64,000 bases of DNA. Origin: Pseudomonas sp. TNT3 (lineage in GTDB: Bacteria; Pseudomonadota; Gammaproteobacteria; Pseudomonadales; Pseudomonadaceae). Below the pieces are notes generated by a model that ran no database searches, was not told the origin of the DNA, and worked only from the letters and a program-made list of their open reading frames with translations. Below are positions 1 through 10,529 of the stretch, in pieces (position 1 is the stretch's first letter; each line of letters begins with the position of its first letter). The translations under genes were made by a program, and so were the position numbers. The stretch spans positions 147,202-211,201 of the forward strand of contig NZ_WFGV02000003.1 of NCBI RefSeq assembly GCF_010095445.2, read 5' to 3'.

Positions 1-609
1 AGTGCGGTCGTCCCACAGTGGAACCAAGGTGTTCCATAGCTCTTTGAGGCGCGGCACGTCGCGGTCGCGGATGGCTTGCTGGATATCAGAAAACTGCGAA
101 CCGGCTTCGAGCGCATCCGCCCAGGCGTCTGCGACTTCCTGGAACAGCGCCGGAAGGTCCGCCAGCTTCTCTGCGTAATGGGTTTTACCTTCCAGGTCGA
201 TGACGGTGCTGCCCGAAGCTGGCGTCAGCGGGTTCGGGAAAGGTTTGGTTTCCAGACCGAGCTTGTCGACGTAGTGGTAAAACGCGGTGGATGACACCGG
301 AAAACGCATGCCGCCGAGCTCTGCGACGATGCCTTCAGCGCCGTTGAATGCCTGGGAACGCAGGCGTCCGCCCATTTTCGAGGCTTCGTAAACGACGGGC
401 TTGAGGCCCAGTTTCATCAATTCATAGGCTGCCACCAGGCCCGCGATGCCGGCACCTACAATCGCGACTTCAGCGCCGTGGTTGTGTGCGGGAATGCTGC
501 CCAGGCCAGCCGGGTGCTCAATCCAGTCGTCGAAGCCGAAAGGAAAGTCAGGACCAAAGATGGTGACTGGTTTTTTACCGTCTGCAGGATGGCGATTATT
601 CTTGTTCAT
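1..609 (-). CDS. davB: Lysine 2-monooxygenase (flavin amine oxidase family), N-terminal part
   Basis: FAD enzyme that oxidatively decarboxylates L-lysine to 5-aminovaleramide, first step of the aminovalerate route of lysine catabolism. Only the first 203 codons are in the window; the rest lies beyond base 1. The Rossmann FAD motif GAGIAG is at residues 52-57, followed by the acidic strand end VVYEAS and the GGRLRS and ELGGMRFP motifs typical of amine oxidases. Start ATG at 609 has AAGG about 7 nt upstream. The N-terminus resembles P. putida DavB as I remember it, and the neighbouring Lrp gene supports that. A tryptophan or phenylalanine 2-monooxygenase of the same family is the alternative. 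Confidence 0.85.
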   Translation of the reverse strand, partial: MNKNNRHPADGKKPVTIFGPDFPFGFDDWIEHPAGLGSIPAHNHGAEVAIVGAGIAGLVAAYELMKLGLKPVVYEASKMGGRLRSQAFNGAEGIVAELGGMRFPVSSTAFYHYVDKLGLETKPFPNPLTPASGSTVIDLEGKTHYAEKLADLPALFQEVADAWADALEAGSQFSDIQQAIRDRDVPRLKELWNTLVPLWDDRT

Positions 610-768
610 GGCTGACCTTGCTGGCGACCCGACGCGGTAGGCGCATCTGAGTATAGGAAAAGATGGCAGCCATTCTAGAGAGCGTAGAACACGTTAATAA
701 GGCGCAAAGTGTCGTCGTTTTGCTAATTAGTTGATCACTATGACGATGAGCTAATACACACTGACCAC

Positions 769-796
769 TGTGGGAGCGAGCAGGCTCGCTCCTACA
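769..796. repeat. REP-type palindrome
   Basis: Imperfect inverted repeat with GGAGCGAGC and GCTCGCTCC arms around a 2-base loop. It lies downstream of the Lrp gene and upstream of davB. The core matches the other REP-like palindromes of this window (37003, 39580). Confidence 0.7.
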
Positions 797-807
797 AGGA
801 ATCGGGT

Positions 808-1269
808 TTAAACCGGTTGCCCCCGGTCAATCTTGCTACTGAGGATGATCGACGTCGTGGTCTTCTCCACGCCGTCCACACTCCCGATCTGATCCAGCAA
901 CTGGTCCAGCTGCTCGGGCGATTCAGTGCGCAGCCACGCCACGTAATCAAACTCACCACTCACTGCACACAATTGCTGAACCTGCGCCATCGCACTGAGG
1001 CGTCTCAGCACTTCTTTGCCCGAGCGCGGCTGCACGGTGATCCCGACATACGCCTGCAATCCACCATCCACTACTCGCTGACCCAGTCGCACGCCGTAAC
1101 CAGTGATGACTTTTGCTTTTTCCAGTCGGGCAAGTCGCGAGGTCACCGTGGTGCGGGCGATGCCCAGTTGGCGAGCGAGCATGGCCACGCTTTCGCGGGC
1201 ATTGATCTGCAAGGCGGCGATCAGTTGGCGATCGATTTCGTCAAGAACGGGTGGGCGAATGTCAGGCAA
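808..1269 (-). CDS. Lrp/AsnC family transcriptional regulator
   Basis: Small DNA-binding regulator of amino-acid metabolism. The N-terminal winged helix-turn-helix starts at about residue 8 (LDEIDRQLIAALQINARESV) and has the family SRLARLEKAKVITGYGV end of the HTH; a C-terminal RAM/effector domain follows (about 70-145). I chose the TTG at 1267-1269 because GGAG lies about 7 nt upstream and the resulting 153 aa fits the family. The frame is open to an ATG at 1326, but the extra 19 residues (Pro/Arg/Cys-rich) look untranslated. It is co-directional with davB, so it probably controls lysine catabolism; that role is inferred. Confidence 0.88.
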   Translation of the reverse strand: MPDIRPPVLDEIDRQLIAALQINARESVAMLARQLGIARTTVTSRLARLEKAKVITGYGVRLGQRVVDGGLQAYVGITVQPRSGKEVLRRLSAMAQVQQLCAVSGEFDYVAWLRTESPEQLDQLLDQIGSVDGVEKTTTSIILSSKIDRGQPV

Positions 1270-1435
1270 GGGGCGTCTCCAGCGGCACAGATCGGTGGAT
1301 GGGCATGTTACAGGCACCGCTCGCACAACGGATGCCTGATCCGTATTCAGTACCGTTCAGGACATTTTCAGCTGCGACAATTTGCCATAAGTAACTAGGT
1401 AGTACATCATTTCTCAATTGTCACACTTGGGGAAA

Positions 1436-3799
1436 ATGACGGACATGAATAATTCTGGGGCTGCCGGCGGCAGCCAATGGTTGCTGCGGGGGCTGGGTGT
1501 CCTGATTGCCTTGATCGGGCTTGGCCTGGCGGGTGGTGGTGCTTACCTGACCTCACTGGGTGGAAGTTGGTACTTCCTGCTCATGGGGTTGGCGATGCTG
1601 GTTTCCGGGCTGATGATCGCTCGTCTTAAACCGCAAGGCGCCTGGCTGTATGGCCTGGCGCTGATCCTGACCGCGCTTTGGGCTGTGTGGGACACCGGTT
1701 TCGAATACTGGCCGCTGGTGTCGCGCGTGCTGACATTTGCCGTGATCGGACTGGTGGTTGCACTGATCTACCCCACACTGGTGCGTGCTTCCGGCGCAGC
1801 GGCGGGGCGGGGCGCTTATGGCCTGGCAGGCATTCTGGGCGTCGGCGTGGTTGCAACGCTGGCCTATATGTTCGTGCCGACCCACGTGGTAAAGGCCACG
1901 AGTGAACCATCGGTGACGCCGGTGACACCGGGTACCGAGCATAAAAACTGGGCCCATTGGGGCAACACGACGGCGGGCAACCGCTTCGCTGCACTGGACC
2001 AGATCAACAAGGGCAATATCGACAAGCTGCAGGTTGCCTGGACCTTCCGCACCGGTGACCTGCCGCAAAGCACCGGCGCAGGCGCAGAAGACCAGAACAC
2101 GCCGCTGCAGATCGGCGACACCGTCTACACCTGCACGGCGTACGGCAAAGTCTTCGCACTCGACGCTGACACGGGTGCACAGCGCTGGAAGTTCGATCCG
2201 CAAGGCACTGCGCCGAACTGGCAACGCTGCCGAGGCCTGGGTTATTCAGAAACCCCTGCGGCCCCGGACAAACAGCCAGCGGCCTGTAAGAAACGTCTGT
2301 TTCTACCGACCGGTGATGCGCGTCTTATTGCAATCAATGCCGAGACCGGCAAACCGTGTGAAGAGTTTGGCATCAAGGGAACGGTCGATCTCACAACCGA
2401 CATGGGCGAAGTAAAACCGGGCTACTACCAGCAAACCTCGACACCTTTGGTGGCCGGTGATGTGGTGATTGTCGGTGGTCGCGTGGCGGACAACTATTCC
2501 ACCGGCGAGCCGCCAGGGGTGGTTCGTGCGTATGACGTGCGCAGTGGCGAGCTGGTGTGGGCGTGGGATCCGGGTAACCCGAACACGACCAAACGCCCTC
2601 CAGCGGGGGAGACCTATACCCGCGGCACCCCGAACGTCTGGTCGGCGATGTCCTACGACGCCAAGCTGGGTCTGGTTTACTTGCCGACCGGCAACGCCAC
2701 TCCGGACTTCTTCGGCGGTCAGCGCACCGAATTCGATGACAAGTGGAACTCGTCCATCGTCGCTATCGACGTGAAAACTGGCCAGGTGCGCTGGCACTTC
2801 CAGACCACTCACCACGATTTGTGGGACTTCGACCTGCCTGCGCAACCGTTGCTGTACGACGTGCCGGATGACAAGGGCGTCATGCAGCCTGCGTTGGCGC
2901 AGGTCACCAAGCAGGGCGAGATCTTCCTGCTCAACCGTGAAACCGGCGTGCCGATCGCCCGTGTTGAAGAGCGTCCGGTGCCGCAAGGTAACGTGCCCGG
3001 TGAGCGTTATTCGCCGACCCAGCCGTTCTCGGTCGATATGCCGTCGATTGGTAATCAGAAACTGACCGAATCGGACATGTGGGGCGCCACGCCGTTCGAC
3101 CAGTTGATGTGCCGGATTCAGTTCAAGGGCATGCGCCACGAGGGCGTGTATACCCCGCCTGGCCTGGATCGTGCGTTGCAATTCCCGGGATCCTTGGGCG
3201 GCATGAACTGGGGCAGTGTGTCGGTGGACCCGAACACCCATTACATGTTCGTCAACGACATGCGCCTGGGCCTGGCCAACTACATGATTCCCCGCGACAA
3301 GATCGCTGCGGGTGCCAGTGGTATCGAAATGGGCGTGGTACCGCAGGAAGGCACGCCGTTTGGGGCGATGCGCGAACGTTTCCTTTCGGCGGCCGGCATT
3401 CCTTGCCAGAAGCCACCGTTCGGCACGATGTCCGCCATCGACCTCAAGACCCACAAGCTGGTCTGGCAAGTGCCGGTTGGCACCGTTCAGGACACCGGCC
3501 CGCTGGGGATTCGCATGCACTTGCCGATCCCGATCGGCATGCCGACCCTTGGCGCGTCGCTGGCCACCCAGTCCGGCTTACTCTTCTTCGCGGGAACCCA
3601 GGATTTTTACCTGCGTGCTTTCGATACCGGCAACGGCAACGAGATCTGGAAATCCCGTTTGCCGGTTGGCAGCCAGTCCGGGCCGATGACGTATGTTTCG
3701 CCGAAGACCGGGAAGCAGTACATCTTGCTCACCGTGGGTGGCGCGCGTCAGTCGCCGGATCGGGGGGACTATGTGATTGCGTATGCGTTGCCTGAGTAA
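1436..3799 (+). CDS. Membrane-bound PQQ-dependent dehydrogenase, glucose/quinate/shikimate family
   Basis: Quinoprotein that oxidises a sugar or cyclic polyol in the periplasm and passes electrons to ubiquinone. About 787 aa, close to E. coli Gcd. Residues 1-165 hold five hydrophobic segments (membrane anchor). The rest is the eight-bladed PQQ propeller beginning around WAHWGNTTAGNRFAALDQI, with the family motif TTHHDLWDFDLPAQP, whose Asp is the catalytic base in Gcd, and a C-terminal GGARQSPDRGDYVIAYALP. Start: ATG 1436 (GGGGA only 2 nt away) or ATG 1445 (spacing 11); TTG 1418 is also open. The substrate cannot be read from sequence. The N-terminus differs from the Gcd I know from fluorescent pseudomonads, so this may be a paralogue (for example quinate/shikimate type). 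Confidence 0.9.
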   Translation: MTDMNNSGAAGGSQWLLRGLGVLIALIGLGLAGGGAYLTSLGGSWYFLLMGLAMLVSGLMIARLKPQGAWLYGLALILTALWAVWDTGFEYWPLVSRVLTFAVIGLVVALIYPTLVRASGAAAGRGAYGLAGILGVGVVATLAYMFVPTHVVKATSEPSVTPVTPGTEHKNWAHWGNTTAGNRFAALDQINKGNIDKLQVAWTFRTGDLPQSTGAGAEDQNTPLQIGDTVYTCTAYGKVFALDADTGAQRWKFDPQGTAPNWQRCRGLGYSETPAAPDKQPAACKKRLFLPTGDARLIAINAETGKPCEEFGIKGTVDLTTDMGEVKPGYYQQTSTPLVAGDVVIVGGRVADNYSTGEPPGVVRAYDVRSGELVWAWDPGNPNTTKRPPAGETYTRGTPNVWSAMSYDAKLGLVYLPTGNATPDFFGGQRTEFDDKWNSSIVAIDVKTGQVRWHFQTTHHDLWDFDLPAQPLLYDVPDDKGVMQPALAQVTKQGEIFLLNRETGVPIARVEERPVPQGNVPGERYSPTQPFSVDMPSIGNQKLTESDMWGATPFDQLMCRIQFKGMRHEGVYTPPGLDRALQFPGSLGGMNWGSVSVDPNTHYMFVNDMRLGLANYMIPRDKIAAGASGIEMGVVPQEGTPFGAMRERFLSAAGIPCQKPPFGTMSAIDLKTHKLVWQVPVGTVQDTGPLGIRMHLPIPIGMPTLGASLATQSGLLFFAGTQDFYLRAFDTGNGNEIWKSRLPVGSQSGPMTYVSPKTGKQYILLTVGGARQSPDRGDYVIAYALPE

Positions 3800-3818
3800 A
3801 GGTTGAATCGCAGACACG

Positions 3819-3845
3819 AAAAGCCGCGCCATTGCGCGGCTTTTT
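3819..3845. terminator. Rho-independent terminator after the PQQ dehydrogenase
   Basis: GCCGCGC / GCGCGGC stem with a CATT loop between an A run and TTTTT. Placed 20 nt after the dehydrogenase stop. The hairpin and 8 bases before it (cagacacg) recur almost identically at 4611-4647. Confidence 0.85.
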
Positions 3846-3912
3846 GCTGGGCGAAAAAGAGGGTGTAAAAATCGACTAGGATTGAGGCAGGCGAAGGTGC
3901 GAGGTGAAGGGC

Positions 3913-4593
3913 ATGACAACAACGCTACCTACCGCAGTACGCGACCGTGCGTTGCAAGTTGCCCAACACGAATTGGGACACTACGTCGTGGCCCGCGCGC
4001 TGGGATTTGAAACGGGCGGTGTGACCCTGATGGTGACGAGAGACTTGAGGCATAAAGGTGGCGCTTCCATTGGCTTGGTGCGGCCAATTGCGTCGATGGA
4101 CGCCATGAAGGAACATTTGGGCGCCCGGATGATGGTTCTCCTGGCTGGCGCGATGGCGCAAACACTGCCTTCAAAACCTTCAGCCGCCAAGCGCGTCGAT
4201 AAGCCCAAAGCCACAGCCATCCTTAAAGGTGAGCAGGGTGCTGAGCAGGATTACGCAAAAATCAGGGAGCTTCAGCATCTGCTGCGCAACATCGCCTACC
4301 CGCAAACCATTCCTGCGTCGGGCGAGCGTATAGAGGCGCAGCTTAAAGCGATGACTGATCGGCTGTGGTTTCGGACTCAGGAAATCATCGAAGATCAGGC
4401 CGATACGATATCGGAACTGGCAGGGACGCTGGTGGACGCGATGACTCTGGTGGAGCAATGGGGGCGAGCGGCGGATACGTATGAGGTTGTGTACACCGGG
4501 CCGATGCTGGAGCGGCTGCGCGCGGTGCAAGCCATCCCTTTGTCAGGTGTTTGGACTGACAGTTGCTGTGATGTTGTTCAGCGCTGCAAATAA
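3913..4593 (+). CDS. Orphan FtsH peptidase-like (M41-like) zinc metallopeptidase domain protein
   Basis: Not a gene I recognise by name. The 226-aa protein has an intact zincin motif HELGH at residues 19-23. After it comes LLAGAMAQTL (about 76-85), which aligns with LAGRAAEEL of FtsH, and then GAEQD (Asp about 113), where FtsH has GAxxD with the third zinc ligand. There is no AAA ATPase domain, transmembrane segment or signal peptide, so it is a cytosolic peptidase domain alone. The helical C-terminal half contains DTISELAGTLVDAM. ATG 3913 is preceded by GAGGTGAAGG; GTG 3904 is possible but lies inside the ribosome-binding site. Bounded on both sides by near-identical terminators. Substrate and activity unknown. 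Confidence 0.75.
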   Translation: MTTTLPTAVRDRALQVAQHELGHYVVARALGFETGGVTLMVTRDLRHKGGASIGLVRPIASMDAMKEHLGARMMVLLAGAMAQTLPSKPSAAKRVDKPKATAILKGEQGAEQDYAKIRELQHLLRNIAYPQTIPASGERIEAQLKAMTDRLWFRTQEIIEDQADTISELAGTLVDAMTLVEQWGRAADTYEVVYTGPMLERLRAVQAIPLSGVWTDSCCDVVQRCK

Positions 4594-4618
4594 CAAACAC
4601 AACCAAACGTCAGACACG

Positions 4619-4647
4619 AAAAAGCCGCGCAATTGCGCGGCTTTTTT
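4619..4647. terminator. Rho-independent terminator, probably bidirectional
   Basis: GCCGCGCAATTGCGCGGC stem flanked by AAAAA and TTTTTT, so it can stop transcription from the M41-like gene and from the tRNA on the other strand. Near copy of the terminator at 3819-3845. Confidence 0.88.
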
Positions 4648-4650
4648 GTT

Positions 4651-4727
4651 TGGTGGGCCCACACGGACTTGAACCGTGGACCAAAGGATTATGAGTCCTC
4701 TGCTCTAACCAACTGAGCTATAGGCCC
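4651..4727 (-). tRNA. tRNA-Ile(CAU), AUA-reading type
   Basis: 77-nt cloverleaf on the minus strand with encoded CCA end (TGG at 4651-4653). Acceptor GGGCCTA pairs with TGGGCCC; D-arm AGCTCAGTTGGTTAGAGC; anticodon loop CTCATAA (anticodon CAT); T-arm with GGTTCAAGTCC. The GGGCCTATAGCTCAG start is that of the minor isoleucine tRNA whose C34 is converted to lysidine by TilS, rather than elongator Met tRNA. The identity Ile versus Met is from family resemblance. Confidence 0.88.
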
Positions 4728-4742
4728 TCAGTAGGTCGCGGA

Positions 4743-7700
4743 TTATAACGACGGTTTCTCTGCTGTGCTATCCGAAAAGTCTGAAACTGCTATACGAAGA
4801 AACGTCTCGGCGAATTCGTCCGGTGGAAGTGGCAGGCTGACGATGTAGCCCTGGATCTGTTCGCAACCTTCCGCCGCGAGGAAGTGTTGCTGCGCCTGCG
4901 TCTCGACGCCCTCGGCGATCACGGTGAATTGCATGCTGCTTCCCAAGGCAATGATTGCTCGCACGATCGCCACGTCGTGGGGGTCATCAGGCAGGCCCCG
5001 GACGAAAGACTGATCGATTTTCAGGATGTCCAGAGGTAGGCGTTTGAGATAACTCAGGGACGAATAACCGGTTCCGAAATCATCAATCGCTAGCTGCACA
5101 CCCAGGTATTTTAGTTGGTGCAGCACGGCCAAGGCTTCTTCGGCCTGGCTCATGATGAAGTTTTCGGTAATTTCCAGTTGCAATAGATCGGGTCTGAGCC
5201 GGTTGTCCTTGAGCAGTTGCTCGATGCGTCCCAGCAGGTTTGGCTGGCGCAGTTGTGCACCCGCGAGGTTGACCGACAGCGGGCCCAAGGGCTGGTAGAC
5301 CTGGTTCCATTCGAACATCTGTCGGCAGGCGGTTTCGAGCACCCAGTCGCCGATTTGCAGGATCATGCCGTTTTCTTCGGCCAGCGGAATGAAGTGTTCC
5401 GGCGGTACATCGCCGAAAGTTGGATGACGCCAGCGAATGAGCGCTTCGGCCCCGACCAGGCGATGGTCGTCGAGGCTGATTTTCGGCTGGTAATGGAGGT
5501 GCAGCTCGTTGCGCTCGATGGCGCGTCGCAGTTCGTGTTCCAGCGCCACGCGTTCGCTGGCTTGAGCGGTGAGGTCGCGTGTGTAACTTTCAACCCTGTT
5601 GCGACCCTTTGCCTTCGAGCGGTACATCGCGGCGTCGGCGTTTTTGACCAGCGTGGCGACGTCGCAGCCGTCCTGTGGATACAGGCTGGTGCCGATACTG
5701 GCGCTGATGAAAAACTCGTGCTCACCGGCCTGGAAAGGGGCGGCGAAGCAATTCAGCAGTTTATTGGCAATGTTATCGGCGTCGCTGGACTGTTGCAGGC
5801 CGGGAAGCAGGATGATGAATTCGTCGCCTCCCAGTCGCGCCACGGTGTCGATGTCGCGCAGCTGCTCTTTCAATCGAACGGCAATGCCTTTGAGCAGCAA
5901 GTCGCCGACCGGATGACCAAGGCTGTCATTGATGTGTTTGAAGCGATCCAGATCGAGGAAAAGCACGGCGCCCTGACCGCCGTTTTCTTGTTGATTGTTG
6001 AGTGCGGTGAGCAGTCGGCTTTCGAACAGTGTGCGGTTGGGCAGCCCGGTCAACGGATCGTGGTGCGCCTGGTAGTCGAGCTTGGCCTGGGCATGCTTGA
6101 GGCTGGAGATGTCCGCAAACACGGCGACAAAGTGAGTAATGAATTTGTCCCGGTTGCGCACTGCGCTGATCGTTAGCCAGCTCGGGTACAGCTCGCCATT
6201 TTTGCGTCGGTTGGAAATCTCGCCCTGCCAATGCCCTTCGGCGGTGAGTTGATGCCACATTGCGGCATAGAAAGCACTGTCGTGCAGGCCTGAGGCGAGC
6301 AGGCGAGGGGTGTGGCCCAATGCTTCGCTTTCGCTGTAGCCCGTGATTTCGGTAAACGCGCGATTGACCGCGCTGATGTGCTGCTGGGTGTCGGTGATCA
6401 ACACACCTTCGGCGGTGCTTTCGAATACGGTGGCGGCCTGTTGCAGCTTTTCCTGCATGAGGTGGCGCTCGGTGATGTCCCGGGCGATGGTAAGCATGCA
6501 GTCTTCATTGCCGATCGGCAGCGGGCGACTGGACACCTCGCAGAGACGGATTTGCCCATCGCTGCGGCGGATGTGGCAACTGAAGTCACGAACGAAGCCG
6601 TCTCGCTTGAGCAAATCGAGCATCTGCTTGCGCTCGTTGAGGTTGACCCAGATCCCGAGCTCCAGAGACGACCTGTCTACCGACATCGCGCTGTTGAAAC
6701 CGGTAATGCGGCTGAAGCCGTCGTTGACTTCCAGAAGCAAGCCGTCGCTTTGACGCGACAGTAGTAGTCCGTCCGGGGACGCATGGAAGGCCTTGGCAAA
6801 TTTCTCTTCGGAGATTTGCAGTTGCTGCTGCGTTTCCTTGAGTTGGCTGATGTCACGCACGACCACGACCAGTGCCGGGGTTGTAACCAGATCGAACGGC
6901 TCGGCCGAGATCAGGCCGGTAAACACCTGGCCATTGTTGCGGCGAAAGGGCATTTCCAGGTTGCGAATGCTACCGGCCTGCAACCGCTGCAGCAGTCCCG
7001 GGCCGACGCCGGGAATGCCCCAGATGTTCAGGTCGGTGGCCGTCTGGCCGATGACTTCTTGGGCGGTGAGGCCGATCTGTTCTTCGAACGCCTCGTTGAC
7101 CTCCATCAGGCAGCCGTCGGAGAGTCGCGCAATCACCAGGATGTCGGGGCATTGCTGGAACACCGAAGCAAATTTCTGCTCCGAGAGGCGCAAGGCTTCT
7201 TCGGTGCGCTTGGCGTCACTGATGTCGATCATCAAGCCGCGCAGGACCGGTTCATGGCCATGTTCGATCAAGCTGACAATATCGCGCACCCACAGGCACC
7301 TGCCGTCAGCGGTGATTACCCGGTAATCCACCGTGTGATCGCGACCGGCCAATACTTCGTGATCGCAGAAGGTTTGAGTGCGGGTAAGGTCGGCGGGGTG
7401 AATGATGCTGCGCCAGAAGCCCGGAATCAGCCAGTGGGACAGTGGGTAACCGAGCAAGTCTTCGGCATGGGGCGACACGTAGCTGTAGGTGAAGTCGCTG
7501 ATGCGCGCTTCCCAGGCAATCGCGGAAAGGCTCTCCACCAGCCCGCGGTAGTGGTACTCGCTGCTACGCAGTTCCTGTTCCAGATCGACGCGCCTGGCGA
7601 TTTCCGAGCTGAGTCGGCGGTTGATACGGATCACCATGGCCAGCACGGTGATCAGCAACAGCAGTCCCGGCAGGCCATACACCAGCAGATCTGACCAGAA

Positions 7701-8489
7701 AGTCCGGTGATCGAGGACGTTGCCTACCCAGTGTTCCTGAATGGCACTGATTTCAGACGGGGACATGTCTGCCAGGACTTTGTCCAGAATGCCGACCAGT
7801 ACCTTGTTGTCCTTGGGTACGGCCATTGCCAGTTGGTAGCGGTAGGGGGTCTCGCCACTGACATAGAGGCCTTCAAGCTTGAGCTGACGCAGGCTCCAGA
7901 CGCTGGAGGCGAGATCGCCGACCACCGCGTCTACTTCGTCGGTCGCCAGTGCCTGCAAAGCCGAGCTGACGTTGGGCATCGCCACCAGATTCAGGTCGGG
8001 ATGATGATTGCGCAGCAGTTCGTGAGAGGCATAGTTCTCGACGACTGCAATTTTCAGTCCGTACAGGTCCTCGATTTTGCGTGGTTGGGCGCCGCCGACG
8101 TGGGCAAGGATGACGATCGGGAAGTCCAGGTAAGGGCGAGTGAACGACAGATAGGTCTGGCGTTCCGGAGTCGACATGATGCCTGGCAACAGATCGATTT
8201 TGCCTTGTTTGACCTGCTCCAGAACGACTGTCCAGTTAACGGGCTCGATGGGGGTGAGCTTGATGGACAGGCGTTGGCGGATCATGTCGATATAGTCCGC
8301 TGCAAGGCCTTGGTAACGGCCCTGGTCGTCGCGGTACTCAAAGGGTGGCCACGACGCATCTACACCCAGACGCAGGTCTGGGTGGGCCGTCAGCCAGCTA
8401 CGTTCTTCGTCGGTCAGAGTCAGCGCGCCAGCCGTTGCGGTCCAGGTCATCAGCGACAGCAAAAAAAGCACGGTCGGCAGTCTGGGCAT
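4743..8489 (-). CDS. Periplasmic-sensor GGDEF/EAL protein with four PAS domains
   Basis: 1248-aa membrane protein of cyclic-di-GMP metabolism. Order: signal peptide (1-21), bacterial solute-binding family 3 domain (about 30-255, periplasmic), transmembrane helix (about 267-289), four PAS/PAC modules (about 310-430, 435-550, 560-675, 685-800), GGDEF domain with intact GGDEF at 887-891 and an RxxD product-inhibition site (878-881), and EAL domain with EAL at 1015-1017 and DDFGTGYSS at 1136. Both catalytic signatures are intact, so it could make or degrade c-di-GMP. ATG 8489 gives a good signal peptide; upstream in-frame codons would run through the rpoD terminator. The ligand is probably an amino acid or similar small solute (inference). 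Confidence 0.92.
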   Translation of the reverse strand: MPRLPTVLFLLSLMTWTATAGALTLTDEERSWLTAHPDLRLGVDASWPPFEYRDDQGRYQGLAADYIDMIRQRLSIKLTPIEPVNWTVVLEQVKQGKIDLLPGIMSTPERQTYLSFTRPYLDFPIVILAHVGGAQPRKIEDLYGLKIAVVENYASHELLRNHHPDLNLVAMPNVSSALQALATDEVDAVVGDLASSVWSLRQLKLEGLYVSGETPYRYQLAMAVPKDNKVLVGILDKVLADMSPSEISAIQEHWVGNVLDHRTFWSDLLVYGLPGLLLLITVLAMVIRINRRLSSEIARRVDLEQELRSSEYHYRGLVESLSAIAWEARISDFTYSYVSPHAEDLLGYPLSHWLIPGFWRSIIHPADLTRTQTFCDHEVLAGRDHTVDYRVITADGRCLWVRDIVSLIEHGHEPVLRGLMIDISDAKRTEEALRLSEQKFASVFQQCPDILVIARLSDGCLMEVNEAFEEQIGLTAQEVIGQTATDLNIWGIPGVGPGLLQRLQAGSIRNLEMPFRRNNGQVFTGLISAEPFDLVTTPALVVVVRDISQLKETQQQLQISEEKFAKAFHASPDGLLLSRQSDGLLLEVNDGFSRITGFNSAMSVDRSSLELGIWVNLNERKQMLDLLKRDGFVRDFSCHIRRSDGQIRLCEVSSRPLPIGNEDCMLTIARDITERHLMQEKLQQAATVFESTAEGVLITDTQQHISAVNRAFTEITGYSESEALGHTPRLLASGLHDSAFYAAMWHQLTAEGHWQGEISNRRKNGELYPSWLTISAVRNRDKFITHFVAVFADISSLKHAQAKLDYQAHHDPLTGLPNRTLFESRLLTALNNQQENGGQGAVLFLDLDRFKHINDSLGHPVGDLLLKGIAVRLKEQLRDIDTVARLGGDEFIILLPGLQQSSDADNIANKLLNCFAAPFQAGEHEFFISASIGTSLYPQDGCDVATLVKNADAAMYRSKAKGRNRVESYTRDLTAQASERVALEHELRRAIERNELHLHYQPKISLDDHRLVGAEALIRWRHPTFGDVPPEHFIPLAEENGMILQIGDWVLETACRQMFEWNQVYQPLGPLSVNLAGAQLRQPNLLGRIEQLLKDNRLRPDLLQLEITENFIMSQAEEALAVLHQLKYLGVQLAIDDFGTGYSSLSYLKRLPLDILKIDQSFVRGLPDDPHDVAIVRAIIALGSSMQFTVIAEGVETQAQQHFLAAEGCEQIQGYIVSLPLPPDEFAETFLRIAVSDFSDSTAEKPSL

Positions 8490-8579
8490 AACGGTCTCGT
8501 TATGGCTCGGGGGAATGTTTCGAGTGTAGACGGGCAATTCGGCGGGAGGGAGGCGCGGGGGATTTAATCTGCATAAAGC

Positions 8580-8607
8580 AAAACCCCCGGCCTGGGCCGG
8601 GGGTTTT
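8580..8607. terminator. Terminator of the rpsU-dnaG-rpoD operon
   Basis: AAAACCCCCGGCC-tgg-GGCCGGGGG-type hairpin ending in TTTT; strong GC stem directly after the rpoD stop on the minus strand. Confidence 0.88.
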
Positions 8608-8611
8608 GTTG

Positions 8612-10462
<1,851 letters not shown>

Positions 10463-10509
10463 AACACCCTATCCACTGAAGGTCTTGGCGGGCAAAAAAC
10501 AAGCCGAGG

Positions 10510-10515
10510 ATTATA
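10510..10515 (-). promoter_or_regulatory. Putative rpoD-proximal promoter (-10 TATAAT)
   Basis: On the minus strand a perfect TATAAT lies in the 67-bp dnaG-rpoD gap, about 50 nt before the rpoD start. No good TTGACA is seen at 16-18 nt; the nearest upstream sequence is CTGGCGCG, within the dnaG end. An internal promoter before rpoD is known in E. coli; here it is inferred. Confidence 0.5.
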
Positions 10516-10529
10516 CCTGAGCTATGACC

